Below are positions 50,509-62,379 of a DNA stretch of 64,000 nt, in pieces. Both the position numbers and the translations under genes were made by a program. Source of the stretch: Biscogniauxia marginata (lineage: Eukaryota > Ascomycota > Sordariomycetes > Xylariales > Xylariaceae); contig MU404094.1 of NCBI GenBank assembly GCA_022695795.1, positions 124,001 through 188,000 on the forward strand, in the 5' to 3' direction. Under the pieces are notes generated by a model. The model made no database searches and had not been told where the DNA came from. It saw only the letters and a list, made by a program, of their open reading frames with translations. Each line of letters opens with the position of its first letter. Positions within the stretch are counted from its first letter, which is position 1.

Positions 50509-53500
50509 ATGGCTATGAACCTGCCCCCGATGGGCGGCAGCGGAGGCGCCCATACCCAACCGTCGCTACCGTCCTTGCCGGCGCACCTCCAGTCTGACAC
50601 TCACTTGACGGCACATCTGGCCAGTCGATTTCATGTATCCATCCCCACCGCCCGACTCTCCTCCCATGCCCTCATCTCCCTCAACACGTACACGACCTCA
50701 GCCAAGGGCCTGGATGGCGGCAAGGAAGGCAGCGCCATGGCCGGCGCTGAAGATATAGCCGACAGGGCCTTCCTCCGATTGGGACATCGATCGGAGAATC
50801 AGGCCATACTGTTCTTGTATGTCAATTCTGCCACGGGTATTGAGAGGAAATTTGACTAACGTGTACTCTCAGGGGTGAATCGGGTTCCGGCAAGACAACC
50901 ATCCGATCCCATCTGTTAACCGCGCTCTTGAACAAATCATCAACGCCATTGTCTACTAAAGTCTCCCTTGCGGCTTATGTTTTCGACAGTCTGACTACGA
51001 CCAAGACTGCAACCACGCCGACGGCCTCCAAGGCTGGTCTCTTCTACGAACTGCAATATGACACAGCATCTACGACCAATCCTCTCCTAATCGGTGGCAA
51101 GCTTCTAGACCACCGTCTAGAGAGAAGCAGGATAACCGACGTGCCTACGGGAGAACGAAACTTCCATGTTCTCTACTACCTTCTTGCGGGCACGAGCGAG
51201 GCTGAAAAGTCGCATCTTGGAATCGACACCCCCAGGGACTCGGCTGGACAGCGACGATGGAAGTACTTGGGTCATCCCACACAACTCAAGGTTGGAATCA
51301 ATGACGCCGAGGGGTTCCAGCTCTTCAAGACGGCACTGCGAAAGTTGGAGTTTCCCAGGAGCGAAATTGCTGAGATTTGTCAAATCCTAGCGTGTATCTT
51401 GCACATTGGACAGCTTGAATTCGAAACCACTGCGAACACGACTGCCACCGGGGATGACAGCGGTGGGTTCTCTCATGAAGGCGGCCAGAATATCACGGCG
51501 GCCAGAAACAGAGATGTGCTAGGGATAATTGCTGCGTTCTTAGGAGTTAGCTCGCAAGATCTACAGATGACCATGGGTTACAAGACCAAAATGATTCATC
51601 GTGAAAGAGTTACAGTCATGCTAGATCCTCACGGAGCCCGCGCCAACGCGGACGAATTAGCTAGGACATTATACTCGCTCCTGGTTGCGTACATGTTCGA
51701 GGCTATCAACCAGAAGATCTGCGCCCCTGAAGAATCCATAGCTAACACAATCAACATTGTCGACTTTCCCGGGTTTTCCCAGCAATCTTCGACAGGGTCT
51801 GCACTAGACCAGCTTCTCAACAATGCTGCCATCGAATCCCTCTACAATATGACTCTCCAGAATTTCTTCGACCGTAAAGCCGAGATGCTCGACAACGAAG
51901 AAGTCACTGTGGCTGCCACAAGTTACTTTGATAATTCAGACGCAGTTAAGGGATTGTTGAAGCCCGGAAACGGTCTGCTCAGCATCCTAGACGATCAGAC
52001 TCGACGTAACCGCACGGATATGCAGCTTTTGGAAAGTCTAAGGAAACGATTCGAAGGCAGGAATCCGGCCATCAATGTTGGCTCTGCCACAGCCAGACTT
52101 CCCGGGAGCAATTTCATGTCAGAAAACACGGCGGCAACCTTTACCGTCAAGCACTTTGCCGGCGAGGTCGACTACCCTATCAAGGGACTTGTCGAGGAGA
52201 ACGGCGAGGTCATTTCTGGTGATATTATGAATTTAATCAAGTCCAGTAAGAGCGAATTTGTATCGCGCCTTTTCGGTCAGGAAGCTCTTCAGACCGTTAT
52301 GCATCCCCAAGAAAGAACTACCGTGATGCAGGCTTCTGTCAGCTCTAAGCCCATGCGTGCACCTAGTGTCATGTCGAGGAAAAATGGAAGAGGCCTGCGA
52401 TCCCGAAGACCCGGATACAACGATTCACCCGACGCATTCGGTGCCAGTGACACTACTGAATTATACTCGGAGAAACGGTCAAAAGATGAGTCGGGGAAGA
52501 AGGGAGCTCCCCACTCGGGACAAGGTGCGTCCGGGCAGTTCTTGTCGGCTCTCGAGAATGTCAAGCAAGCAATTACGGCAGCCAACACGAACACGTATTA
52601 CGTGTTCTGTCTGAAACCTAACGATAGGCGAATCGCCAATCAATTCGATAGCAAATGCGTTCGGTCTCAGGTGCAGACTTTTGGGATTGCTGAGATAAGT
52701 CAGAGATTAAGAACGGCTGACTTCAGTCTCTTCTTACCGTTTGGCGAGTTCCTGGGTCTTGCTGATGCCGAGTCGATCTTTGTCGGCAGCGAACGAGAGA
52801 AGGTCGAGGCTGTCGTCCAAAACAAACAGTGGCCTAGCAATGAAATCCAGATCGGCTCGACAGGTGTCTTCCTTAGCGAGCGGTGCTGGATGGAAATTGC
52901 GTCAATTGGGGACGGCACTTCTGTATCTGGCCGATTCGCTTCGGAAGCTGGCGATGGCACCCCTGGTAGTGAGCTCCCCTTTGGGGCTTCCAAGGAACGA
53001 CTTCTATCAATGGGCAATCCTCTGCAATATGGTGATAGGCCTCGCGCGGGCTATCTCGGTAGCGGGGATGACACTCGTTCTGAGGCTGGTGCTTCTGCCT
53101 TCGGAGCTGGTGACATGTTCAAAAACCTTGATACGCGTGAACAGATGGCGGAGCGCGGAAATGAGAAGTCTCTTGTTGAAGTCGAGGAGTATAGGGACAG
53201 TCCTAGCCGAAGGCGTTGGGTCTTCATGGTCTATGCCTTGACTTGGTTCATTCCCGACTTTTTGATTCGGTGGATGGGCTCCATGTCGCGCAAAGATGTG
53301 CGAATGGCCTGGCGGGAGAAGGTTGCAATCAATTTTCTGATTTGGCTCCTTTGCTTATGCGCCGCATTCTTCATTGTCGGCTTTCCCATGCTCATCTGCC
53401 CCAAGCAATACGTCTTCAGTTCCGAGGAGCTCTCGTCGTACGACGGCAAGGATGGAGCATCTGCTTACGCTGCAATTCGCGGTCAGGTCTTCGACATTGG

Positions 53501-56214
53501 CGAATACGCCTCTGTCCACTATCCACCCTACCTGCCAACCAAGTCCATTACGCAGTATGGTGGACTGGACATTACATCGTTATTCCCCGTTCAGGTCTCA
53601 GCCCTCTGCCAGGGCAAGAATGGACAGGTTGACCCGTCTGTGACACTAGATTACAAGTCAACGAATATCACTGGTGCGGCCAACGTCATCAACAGCCAGG
53701 ACCTGAATGCTCACTATCACGACTTCCGTTATTTCACTAGCAAGCCTCAGCCTGATTGGTTCTATGAGAAGATGGAGGAGCTCAGGAGCAACTGGAAGAA
53801 GGGTAACATAGGATACTCGGCACAATATGTCAGCACTCTCGGTGGCAAGCAGAACCAGATCGCCATACTCAACGGCCGTGTTTACGACATGACCAAGTAT
53901 GTCATTGGTGGTCGCCACGTTCAGACCCCAGAGGGCGTGGACCCCCCGACTGATCCAGATGTTTCCAACTTTATGAGCGACGACGTTGTCGATCTTTTTA
54001 CAAAGAGAGCAGGCACTGATGTGACAAAACTATGGGATGCTCTTGCCATGGATAGTGGCATGCGTCAACGTATGCAACTATGCCTCGATAACCTATTCTA
54101 TGTCGGAGACGTCGACACGCGGAATTCGGTACGGTGCCAGTTCGCTAACTACCTCATTCTTGCCGTCTCCATCATCCTCATCAGTATCATCGGGTTCAAG
54201 TTCTTGGCTGCACTCCAGTTCGGTGGCAAGAACGTCCCGGAAAACCTGGATAAGTTCATTATGTGTCAGATTCCCGCTTACACCGAGGACGAGGATTCGC
54301 TTCGCCGTGCTATAGACTCTGCTGCCCGTATGCGGTATGACGACAAACGCAAACTCCTCGTCATTGTCTGTGACGGCATGATTATTGGACAGGGCAACGA
54401 CCGGCCTACGCCTCGCATTGTTCTTGACATTCTTGGTGTCTCTGAGTCTGTCGACCCTGAGCCTCTCAGCTTCGAATCTCTTGGTGAGGGTCTCAAGCAG
54501 CATAACATGGGCAAGGTTTACTCCGGTCTATACGAGGTTCAAGGTCACATTGTTCCTTTCCTGGTTGTAGTCAAGGTTGGCAAACCATCCGAAGTCTCTC
54601 GCCCTGGTAACCGTGGCAAGCGAGACTCGCAGATGGTTATCATGCGCTTCCTCAACCGTGTCCACTACAACCTACCTATGAGCCCGATGGAATTGGAAAT
54701 GTATCACCAAATTCGAAACATCATTGGAGTCAACCCGACCTTTTACGAATTCATGCTGCAGATCGATGCCGACACGGTTGTGGCTCCGGACTCAGCTACA
54801 CGCATGGTTGCTTCCTTCCTAGACGATACTCGACTCATTGCCGTCTGCGGTGAGACAGCTCTGACCAATGCCAAGGGCTCCTTCATTACTATGATCCAGG
54901 TGTACGAGTACTACATCTCGCACAACCTAGTCAAGGCTTTCGAAAGTTTATTCGGCAGTGTTACCTGTTTACCTGGTTGTTTCTCTATGTACCGTCTTCG
55001 CGCCGCCGAGACCGGCAAGCCTCTCTTCGTCAGCCGTGAAGTGGTAGAAAACTATTCGACGATCCGTGTAGATACCCTACACATGAAAAATCTGCTTCAT
55101 CTCGGTGAGGATCGTTACCTTACAACACTCCTGCTCAAGTTCCACTCCAAATACAAGACGAAGTATATCATGAATGCCAAAGCGTGGACCATCGCCCCAG
55201 ATACCTGGGCGGTTTTCATGTCACAGCGTCGTCGTTGGATCAACTCAACAGTGCACAACCTCGTCGAGCTCATTCCCATGGGCCAGCTTTGCGGTTTCTG
55301 TTGCTTCAGCATGCGATTCATCGTGTTCGTCGATCTAGTATCGACCATCGTACAGCCTGTTATCATCGCATATATTGTCTATCTCATTGTGTTGGTCGCC
55401 ACATCCACCACGGTCGTACCTCTTACCGCCTTTATCATGCTCGGCGCAATTTATGGTTTGCAAGCCATTATTTTCATCTTGCGCCGGAAATGGGAAATGG
55501 TCGGCTGGATGATACTGTACATCGTGGCCGTCCCCGTGTTCTCATTCGGTCTGCCCCTCTATGCGTTCTGGCACATGGATGACTTCAACTGGGGTAACAC
55601 ACGTGTTGTCGCTGGTGAGAAAGGCAAGAAGGTCGTCATCTCTGACGAGGGCAAGTTCGATCCCGCCTCAATTCCCCGCAAGAAGTGGGAGGAATACCAA
55701 GCCGAGCTTTGGGATGCTCAGACCTCTAAGGAGGATACTCGTTCTGAGATCAGCGGCTTCAGCTATGCTACCAAACCCGGCATGAATGTTGGCGTTAATG
55801 AATATTATACACCGTCCCGACCCGGGTCGACAGTTGGCATGATTCCACCATACGACCTCAAGAATCCTGGCAACCTCAGCCGCATGTCCTTTGCGCCCGC
55901 TGAGAATCGATTAAGCCAGTTCGGCGGCTCGCAATTCCTCGGGCACCAGAATGAGATGGAGATGTCCAATTTGGCTGGCATGCCCAGTGACGACGCATTG
56001 CTGGCTGAGATCCGTGAAATTCTACGTACGGCCGATCTGATGACTGTTACCAAGAAGGGTATCAAGCAGGAACTTGAGAGACGGTTCAATGTCCCGCTCG
56101 ACACGAAACGAGCATACATCAATAGTGGTACGTATCTAACTTGGTTATTTACAAATGAGCCTTGAGCTAATGTGTTGAACAGCAACCGAAGCGCTACTTT
56201 CGGGCCAGTTGTAA
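50509..56214 (+). CDS. csmA: Class V chitin synthase with myosin motor domain (1864 aa)
   Basis: Three exons, 50509..50816, 50873..56127 and 56183..56214. The motor-like domain (about 1-780) has an intact P-loop GESGSGKTT near residue 104, assembled just after intron 1, and a switch-II-like DFPGF. Two membrane helices and a cytochrome-b5-like segment ([18 protein letters not shown]) follow. The chitin synthase domain has [18 protein letters not shown] near 1236, the DAD motif (LQIDADTVV) near 1402, EDRYLTTLL near 1515 and QRRRW near 1554, then the final helices. A DEK-C domain ends the protein in [11 protein letters not shown], whose last ten codons need the final 55-nt intron. Length and motif order match known class V enzymes needed for hyphal wall strength. 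Start at the ATG of [10 protein letters not shown]. Confidence 0.96.
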
Positions 56215-56763
56215 ACTGTTGCCAAAGCTTTTTTGATCGTCTACTCCGCCATTCTACGTAAATACGGCTGGCCATACTCTCCTTATTTATCTATATAATA
56301 ATGCATACAGTGATCGGAATCTGGCAACCGTTTTGGATGGACTTTGGGAAGGTTAAAGGGGGGTTAATAAACCCGAGAGAGAAAAATTTCACGTTATATC
56401 TAGTTTCTAAAAACTCACGTACAGGACATTTGTCAATAGCGCACGCATATACTAATGGGATTAAGTCTAAGGATTTTTTGTGTATGTTTTAAATCAGATA
56501 GCATAGCCACGAAGCGGAAAGAACTGAGAAGCTTCTAATGGGGCTATTGATCACTGAGTAACTGAGTAGCTTGCTTTCCACCTTGCCGGTGGGAGATGCT
56601 CTGACTTATTTCTTGCTTTTCTGCCGGGTCGCTGGGTACTTATAGGACATAAAGTAAATATTCACGCTATTCAACAATCATTCTAAAACAATACGATGTC
56701 GTTTCATAGTTTGAAAGCCTCCTTCAAGACGCCTTTAGAGTGAGTACCTATTTGTCTATCCGT
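56215..56763. other. Convergent intergenic region
   Basis: 3' regions of the class V chitin synthase (+) and M20 peptidase (-) genes. No ORF with domain features. Confidence 0.6.
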
Positions 56764-58192
56764 CTATCTTAGCAAATAGGTTGCGAGTCGCTTATACCCT
56801 CCAATGCTCTCCATAAGCTCACTTATCCGGATTTGCTCATCTTTCCCATGAGCCACGTGAATGCTCCCGGGTCCATATAACACCTTCCTGTGACTTCCAC
56901 GTAGTCGCGGGATATCTGTCCCGTACGCCATAGGCGCTGACTCGAAGCCTTCGAAATCCCAGTCCAGCAGCGTCTCGGGATACTCGAACATGAACCTAAG
57001 CTCGACGTCGGGGTGCCCGGCCAGGGCGCCCGACACCTTGCTCTTGATCTCGTCTAGGTCCCTGGCGACACGGATGCTACAGAGCGCTTTGGCGTGCGGG
57101 GCAAGGATGTTGTAGCCCTCACCGCCCTCGATCTTGCCGATGTTGAGCGTCGAGGAGCCCAGGAGGTCCGAGACGGGCCACTCCACGGCCGAGAGGTCGT
57201 TCAGGGCGTTGATCAGGAGCAGGGTGGCGCTCTTGCCTAGATGAGGGTAGCCCGAGTGACTTTTTCGTTTCGTTTTTCATGTGAGATTCAGCAGCTCCTC
57301 CTCTAATTTTTGTATACGAGAAAAGACACAAAAACAAACCCCAAAACAAACAAATAAATACTCTGGGGCCTCAGATCCAGATAGAATAACTGAATGAATA
57401 ATATAAAAAACTTACCAAGCCTTGCCGTGCGCGACCACCTCGAACACTAGGTTGCCCTTGTGCCCCTTCCCCAGCCGCCCCTCGGTCGGCTCCGCGAAGA
57501 TGCCCGACTCCCACCCGAGCCCCATGTCGTTGGCGGCCAGCATGCCGGGGCCGCCCTTCTCCTCGCCCACGACGAAGAGGAAGCCCACGTCCCCGTCCCC
57601 GACCTTGCCCTCGGCGCGCAGCTCCTCGACCGCGAAGATCTGCGCCGCCAGCGGGCCCAGGTCGTCGCAGGCGCCGCGGCCGCGGATCACGTCGCCGTCG
57701 TCGGGGTCGACGCTGAACGGGATGTGCGGCGGCACTGGGTAAATAATAGGAAGGGGGGTATCAGTAATTAGTAGTCCATGACAGGTGACATTCTTTTTAT
57801 TTATTTATTTATTTAATAAAAAAACCCCCCTTTACAAACCCCCCACACCCAAAGACAATATCAAAAGGGTGGTAAAGAAAAAGGAAAGAGAAAAAAAAGG
57901 GGGAGGTGAGGGGAGTGGGGAACTCCCCGGATTTACACATACCCGTGTCCATATGGGCCGTGACGAGGAGCCGGGCCTCGCGCCGCGCGCCGAGGTACGC
58001 GTACATGTTGTGCCGCGCGGAGCTGGGGGCGATGGCGATGCGCTCGGCGGCGTAGCCGAGGGACCGCATGTGGTCCGCCAAGAACACGCCGATGGCGTGC
58101 TCGTGCTCGCTCGTGCTGTCGATGTCTATGAGGCTCCTCAGGAGGTCGACGACCGCGCCGGGGTCTGTCGTGGTGCCGGTGGTGCTCGTCAT
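56764..58192 (-). CDS. M20 family metallopeptidase / acetylornithine deacetylase-like (354 aa)
   Basis: Two-zinc hydrolase of the ArgE/DapE/carboxypeptidase G2 group that cleaves an amide bond in a small N-acyl amino acid or dipeptide. Exons 58192..57943, 57734..57416 and 57259..56764. Metal and catalytic residues are all visible: AHMDT (His80, Asp82), GACDD (bridging Asp107), VVGEEKGG (base Glu141 and ligand Glu142), AEPTEG (Glu165) and the last His in GPGSIHVAHGKDE. The lid domain is SGYPHLGKSA to about LLDWDFEG. No signal peptide, so cytosolic. Exon 2 ends at a good GTAAGT, but the only frame-keeping acceptor for exon 3 is AAAAAG, giving Cys where relatives have a small residue. Exons 1 and 2 are very GC-rich. 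Substrate is not predictable. Confidence 0.85.
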
Positions 58193-60081
58193 GTTTTCGG
58201 TTTTTTTTTTTACCTTTCCAAAAAAAAAAAAAAAAAAAAAAACTTAGGCAAGACAAGAGCTTGAGGTTTCTTGGGGGGATCAAAAAACTAGTAATTGCCC
58301 TCCCCCGGTCCGAGTTCGCGAATAGGAGGAAAATTTCTTTCTTTTGTCCCCTGAACTTCTCTCAGGTTTAAGCTCTGGTAAGACTAATTTGCCTTTTTTT
58401 TTTTTTTTTAGGTATTTTATTTAACCATGTGAAATCACGGCCGGTCAGTAGGAGAATTCTTGAATCAACTCAACTCTTCTTAGGTTAAATGTGTATAAAG
58501 ATATATATAGTTTTAAGTTGTCCTCCGTCCGATCGGCGTAGGCGGGGACCAATCCGATCAGTATTGAACCCCGCCTATCCGGCTCAGGGGTTTGGAACCC
58601 GAAGAGGTTTATATAGGTAAATTCCACGCCGTTTGATTGGACATTAAAGCATCCACTTCGCCCTTTTAGGTATTTAGTTCCAAATATGTTAAACTCTTTG
58701 TACGAGGTAACAACTTCAAGTGGTAAGAGTGTATATATATTTTACATCCTTTCAAATTAGGTAAATCGAGGAAAAAATGATAATGAGAGACGGAAGTGAA
58801 AACAACATAGGGAAAATATGAAAGCTGCGTTGTATCTTACAGCTACCTATTTACCATTCCGGGAATGAAGCATCCATCTTGGACGTCAACTTACTTCAGC
58901 TTGTAACTAAGATTATTTTCTTAGAATTGTCTTGCAAGGAAAACGGTTCGTAACCAAGTTATGTACTTTATTATATTAAGCCACATTCTTTTTACTCCCC
59001 TCGTTTCTATTTCCCCAGCTGCGCGACGGTATAACTAACAACCGATTTAAATCGTCACTCGGAACACTTGTTTTGGAGGCTTCAATAGATTTCCTAGCTC
59101 CTCTTAAATGCTTTATATTCCTCAAAACCATGCTATAATCAATTTACATCCCGACTAACATTATTCGACTTCCCATTGAGGGTATATAGGTATAGTCCAT
59201 CATCTCAGCAGCCATTTGCAACCTCCCTGATCAGCTTATACACATTCTTGCACCATGATTTCACCAATTTCGTCTGCAACACTCCTAATAATTGGCATTC
59301 GGCGGACAAAATACGTATATTTCCATTAAAATCCCTGAACCAGAAACCGTACTGACTCTTTTAGTGACCCATACATATTAGTCTACTGTTATAAAACAGG
59401 GACCGCTTCGGCATAATATAATACACGTATAAGAAAACCAGAAGGTGTTGGCCCTTAATGATCAAAAACACTGAGCATCATTTTGTGTAGTATCTTGACG
59501 TAGAGCTGCAGACAGGTGGCATGTGCGTCGCCTTTCAACTAGGGCCCTAACTATATTTAAGACTTTGCGGTTCTCATCTCGTGATAACTTTACCAACTAG
59601 CAAGGGTGATGAAGAACACCATTTATTCCAATGTTACCTATAAATGGTCCAGAACCTCGACGTTTTGGTATTCCTGTCACCGTGTTAGCCCGATAGAGCA
59701 CCGGCGATGCCTGCATGGCCACCCGGACTGTCGACGTCCGTCTCGGCAGGGCATGGCGCTAGCTTCGTCCAATGAGAGCGCATTGCAGGACTACAGGATC
59801 CGGACAGAGATCTCTGAATCCACCAATCTAGGTCTCCTGGCCTGTCTAATCGTCGCAAATGGCAACGGAAAGGTCTCGGATGATCCATTCGAATGCTCTC
59901 TTATTCCGCTAATCAACAGTCCATCTATAGGCCATGAGCTTTGCACTATGATGATAAAGTCACGGGTATATAGAGGAGGGATTTCTCTGACATAGCCGTC
60001 GTGAAACTTGCCAGCTTTAACAAAAGCGATATAGTAGTACTATATCTTTATTGTATATTAATTAGCCACTTAATTTTCAAT
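58193..60081. other. Divergent intergenic region, 1.9 kb
   Basis: Between the M20 gene (-) and the LPMO gene (+). The first 250 bp carries homopolymer runs. A 129-codon ORF at 59606-59995 has no domain features and was not called. The rest is AT-leaning non-coding DNA, and the last part is the presumed LPMO promoter. Confidence 0.55.
58201..58242. repeat. Back-to-back T11 and A23 homopolymers
   Basis: A run of 11 T (58201-58211) and a run of 23 A (58220-58242) are separated by eight bases and sit within 10-50 nt upstream of the M20 ATG. They could form a hairpin, or be a poly(dA:dT) nucleosome-free promoter element; assembly length errors are likely here. Confidence 0.75.
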
Positions 60082-60875
60082 ATGCGGCCTTGCACTAGTA
60101 TTTTGGGACTTGCTGCCACCCTGCCTCACCTCTGTTCGGCCCATGGTTTCGTCGCCGGCGTCACGGTGAACGGGGTATGGACCGCTGGGGCGGACCCTGT
60201 CTGGTATTACTACTCCGAAGGCACCGCTCCGGCTACCGCAGGGTGGAACGCCCTCAACCAAGATAATGGGTTCGTCTCACCCGACAGCTTCGGAACCTCC
60301 GACATCGCTTGTCACAAATCCGCCACGGTCGGTGAGAACTTCGTTAACGTCAATGCCGGTGACGAAATAACGTTCTACTGGAACACATGGCCGGATTCCC
60401 ATAAGGGTCCCATCATTAACTACCTCGCCCCATACGGTAGTAAGTGCTACCCTTAACAGCCTAGATTATGCCCGACCGTTCCCGTAACTGACTTCCAACA
60501 GCCACGGCCGATAGCCTCAAGTGGTCCAAGATCAGCCAGTCGAGCATCGTCAGCGGCACCACGTGGGTGACGGACGAGCTGATCGCGAACAATTTCACCT
60601 CGTCGGCCACGATCCCCAAGAACCTGAAGGCCGGCGACTACGTCATCCGCCACGAGATCATCGCGCTCCACGGCGCTAGCAACGCCAACGGAGCGCAGGC
60701 CTACCCCCAGTGCCTGAACCTCAGGGTCGGGGGCAGCGGCTCCGTGGCTCCGTCTTCCGGCACCGCGGGGAGCAGTCTCTACAAGAGCACCGACGCGGGT
60801 ATCAACTTTAACTTATACACCTCGTATACTAGCTACCCGTACCCTGGTCCGGAGCTCTGGACTGCTGCGAACTAG
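60082..60875 (+). CDS. AA9 lytic polysaccharide monooxygenase, secreted (243 aa)
   Basis: Copper enzyme that cuts cellulose (or related glucans) oxidatively outside the cell. Two exons, 60082..60439 and 60502..60875. A 20-residue signal peptide ends LCSA before His21 (HGFVAG), so the mature protein would start with the copper-binding His of the histidine brace. The second brace His is His107 in DSHKGP, and the axial-Tyr region is AYPQCLNL. RHEIIALHGA is the usual second-sphere segment. No carbohydrate-binding module or GPI signal follows; the end is TSYPYPGPELW. The frame is open upstream to 60001 but only the ATG at 60082 gives the signal peptide. Cellulose specificity is family inference. 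Confidence 0.94.
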
Positions 60876-62379
60876 CTGACGTTGTCTCTCCCAAAGAAGG
60901 GCGTCTGAGGACATGGCAAATCTGGCGCTCTATGCTGAAAATTAAGTATTAGGTAGTATTAGGGAAAGAGCACATTAAGGGTTCTACTGTCTGTAGTGAG
61001 AGAGAGATAGAGAAAGGGCTCTTTATGTAATGCTACCTGGGTACCTAATTTAATAAATAAATACCTACTTATGATAGTTAAATTCAAGATTAACGCATCT
61101 TCGCATGTATACTCTAATATCTTCTTATAAATGGCCTTTCAATTTAACCATGCGAATTCCAACCTATGTATTCAACATTAATGTTCCTTAATCTACGAGA
61201 ATAGCCTATATCCCACGCCGTGGCTTGCTAACTAGGTCGATGTTACTGTTGTACTACTTATACTACTGCGATTGTAACACTGAACCACCAACACTCTACA
61301 GTCAAGAGTATCATACATTAATGGAATATGAAGTGGTAGGAACGTTTTCCATCTAATTTGTTCAAGTGAGGAGTGTGATCCTCGCAAGAATTTCCAACCC
61401 TGGAGCCACTCTCCCGCATGGTTCCCGGGCCCTTTCTGCTTAATAGCATTATATTCCATTGACTAGGTTTGTTAAGCCATATAGGATAACAGGTAGGGAA
61501 AGAATATACTTAGCACAGAAATCCTCATCATATCATGTTGTTATTAGCATGCTTAATATATCAATGCAATCATTGTTTTCCTATTTTTCCCCCTTATGTC
61601 TCGTGGAGAGCCGCTACTCTGCATAACACCAAGAGGATCCCGATTACGAAACCTACCTACGAAAACCCCTAATACTCAGAATTTAAATTTATCTCTATGA
61701 CCTGAGCGACAACATGTCGCTAGCGAACAGGAGAGTCTAGACATATCAAAGCACTCTAGTCGGCGACATCTTCACCTCACATTTACACGTACTATCGAAA
61801 ACGAAAAACAAGTCTCTAAGTGATATTCCCAAAGATGATTTAAAAGAGAAAACTATAAAGAAGAGGTCTCGTGTAATAAGAGTTACACTAGTAAAAGTTT
61901 TCATTTGGCAAGTTTTTATAAAAAAGCCCCGGGTGCTCTCTTCTCCCCTTTTTTCACTTAAATGTATATATCATCTTTATTAAGTAACCACCCTTATATT
62001 AAGTATATATATATCCATTCGCCTCTTATCCTATTAAACGCTTTATATATATAATATATTAAGTATAACACCCCATTATTTATTATTATTAATATATCAA
62101 CTACCATCTAATTCATTAATACCGCCACAATTCAACTAGCCAATCAGATCCCTCCTTTTTACCCCAGACTTTCGCACTTAAAGCCAGATCCCTTGATAGC
62201 CCTCGGTCGGCTCTAGGATGCACCTATATCAATCAATCACGCGTAATTCATAGCATTTAACCATATAAATTATTAATCTTTTCATTTTGCTATTAAATTA
62301 TTATATTGCTGCAAAGTGTATACGCCTAATCCGTGCACGACAGTGTGGCTATTGTGGTAACGAGATTTATATAGATCGA
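60876..62379. other. Intergenic, AT content rising to the right
   Basis: Non-coding after the LPMO stop. Normal composition to about 61900, then AT-leaning with TATATATA and TTATTATTA runs. No ORF of interest. Confidence 0.6.

Noticed and set aside
59606..59995. 129-codon plus-strand ORF upstream of the LPMO gene
   Set aside because: No recognisable motif or conserved-looking segment, and it occupies the likely LPMO promoter.
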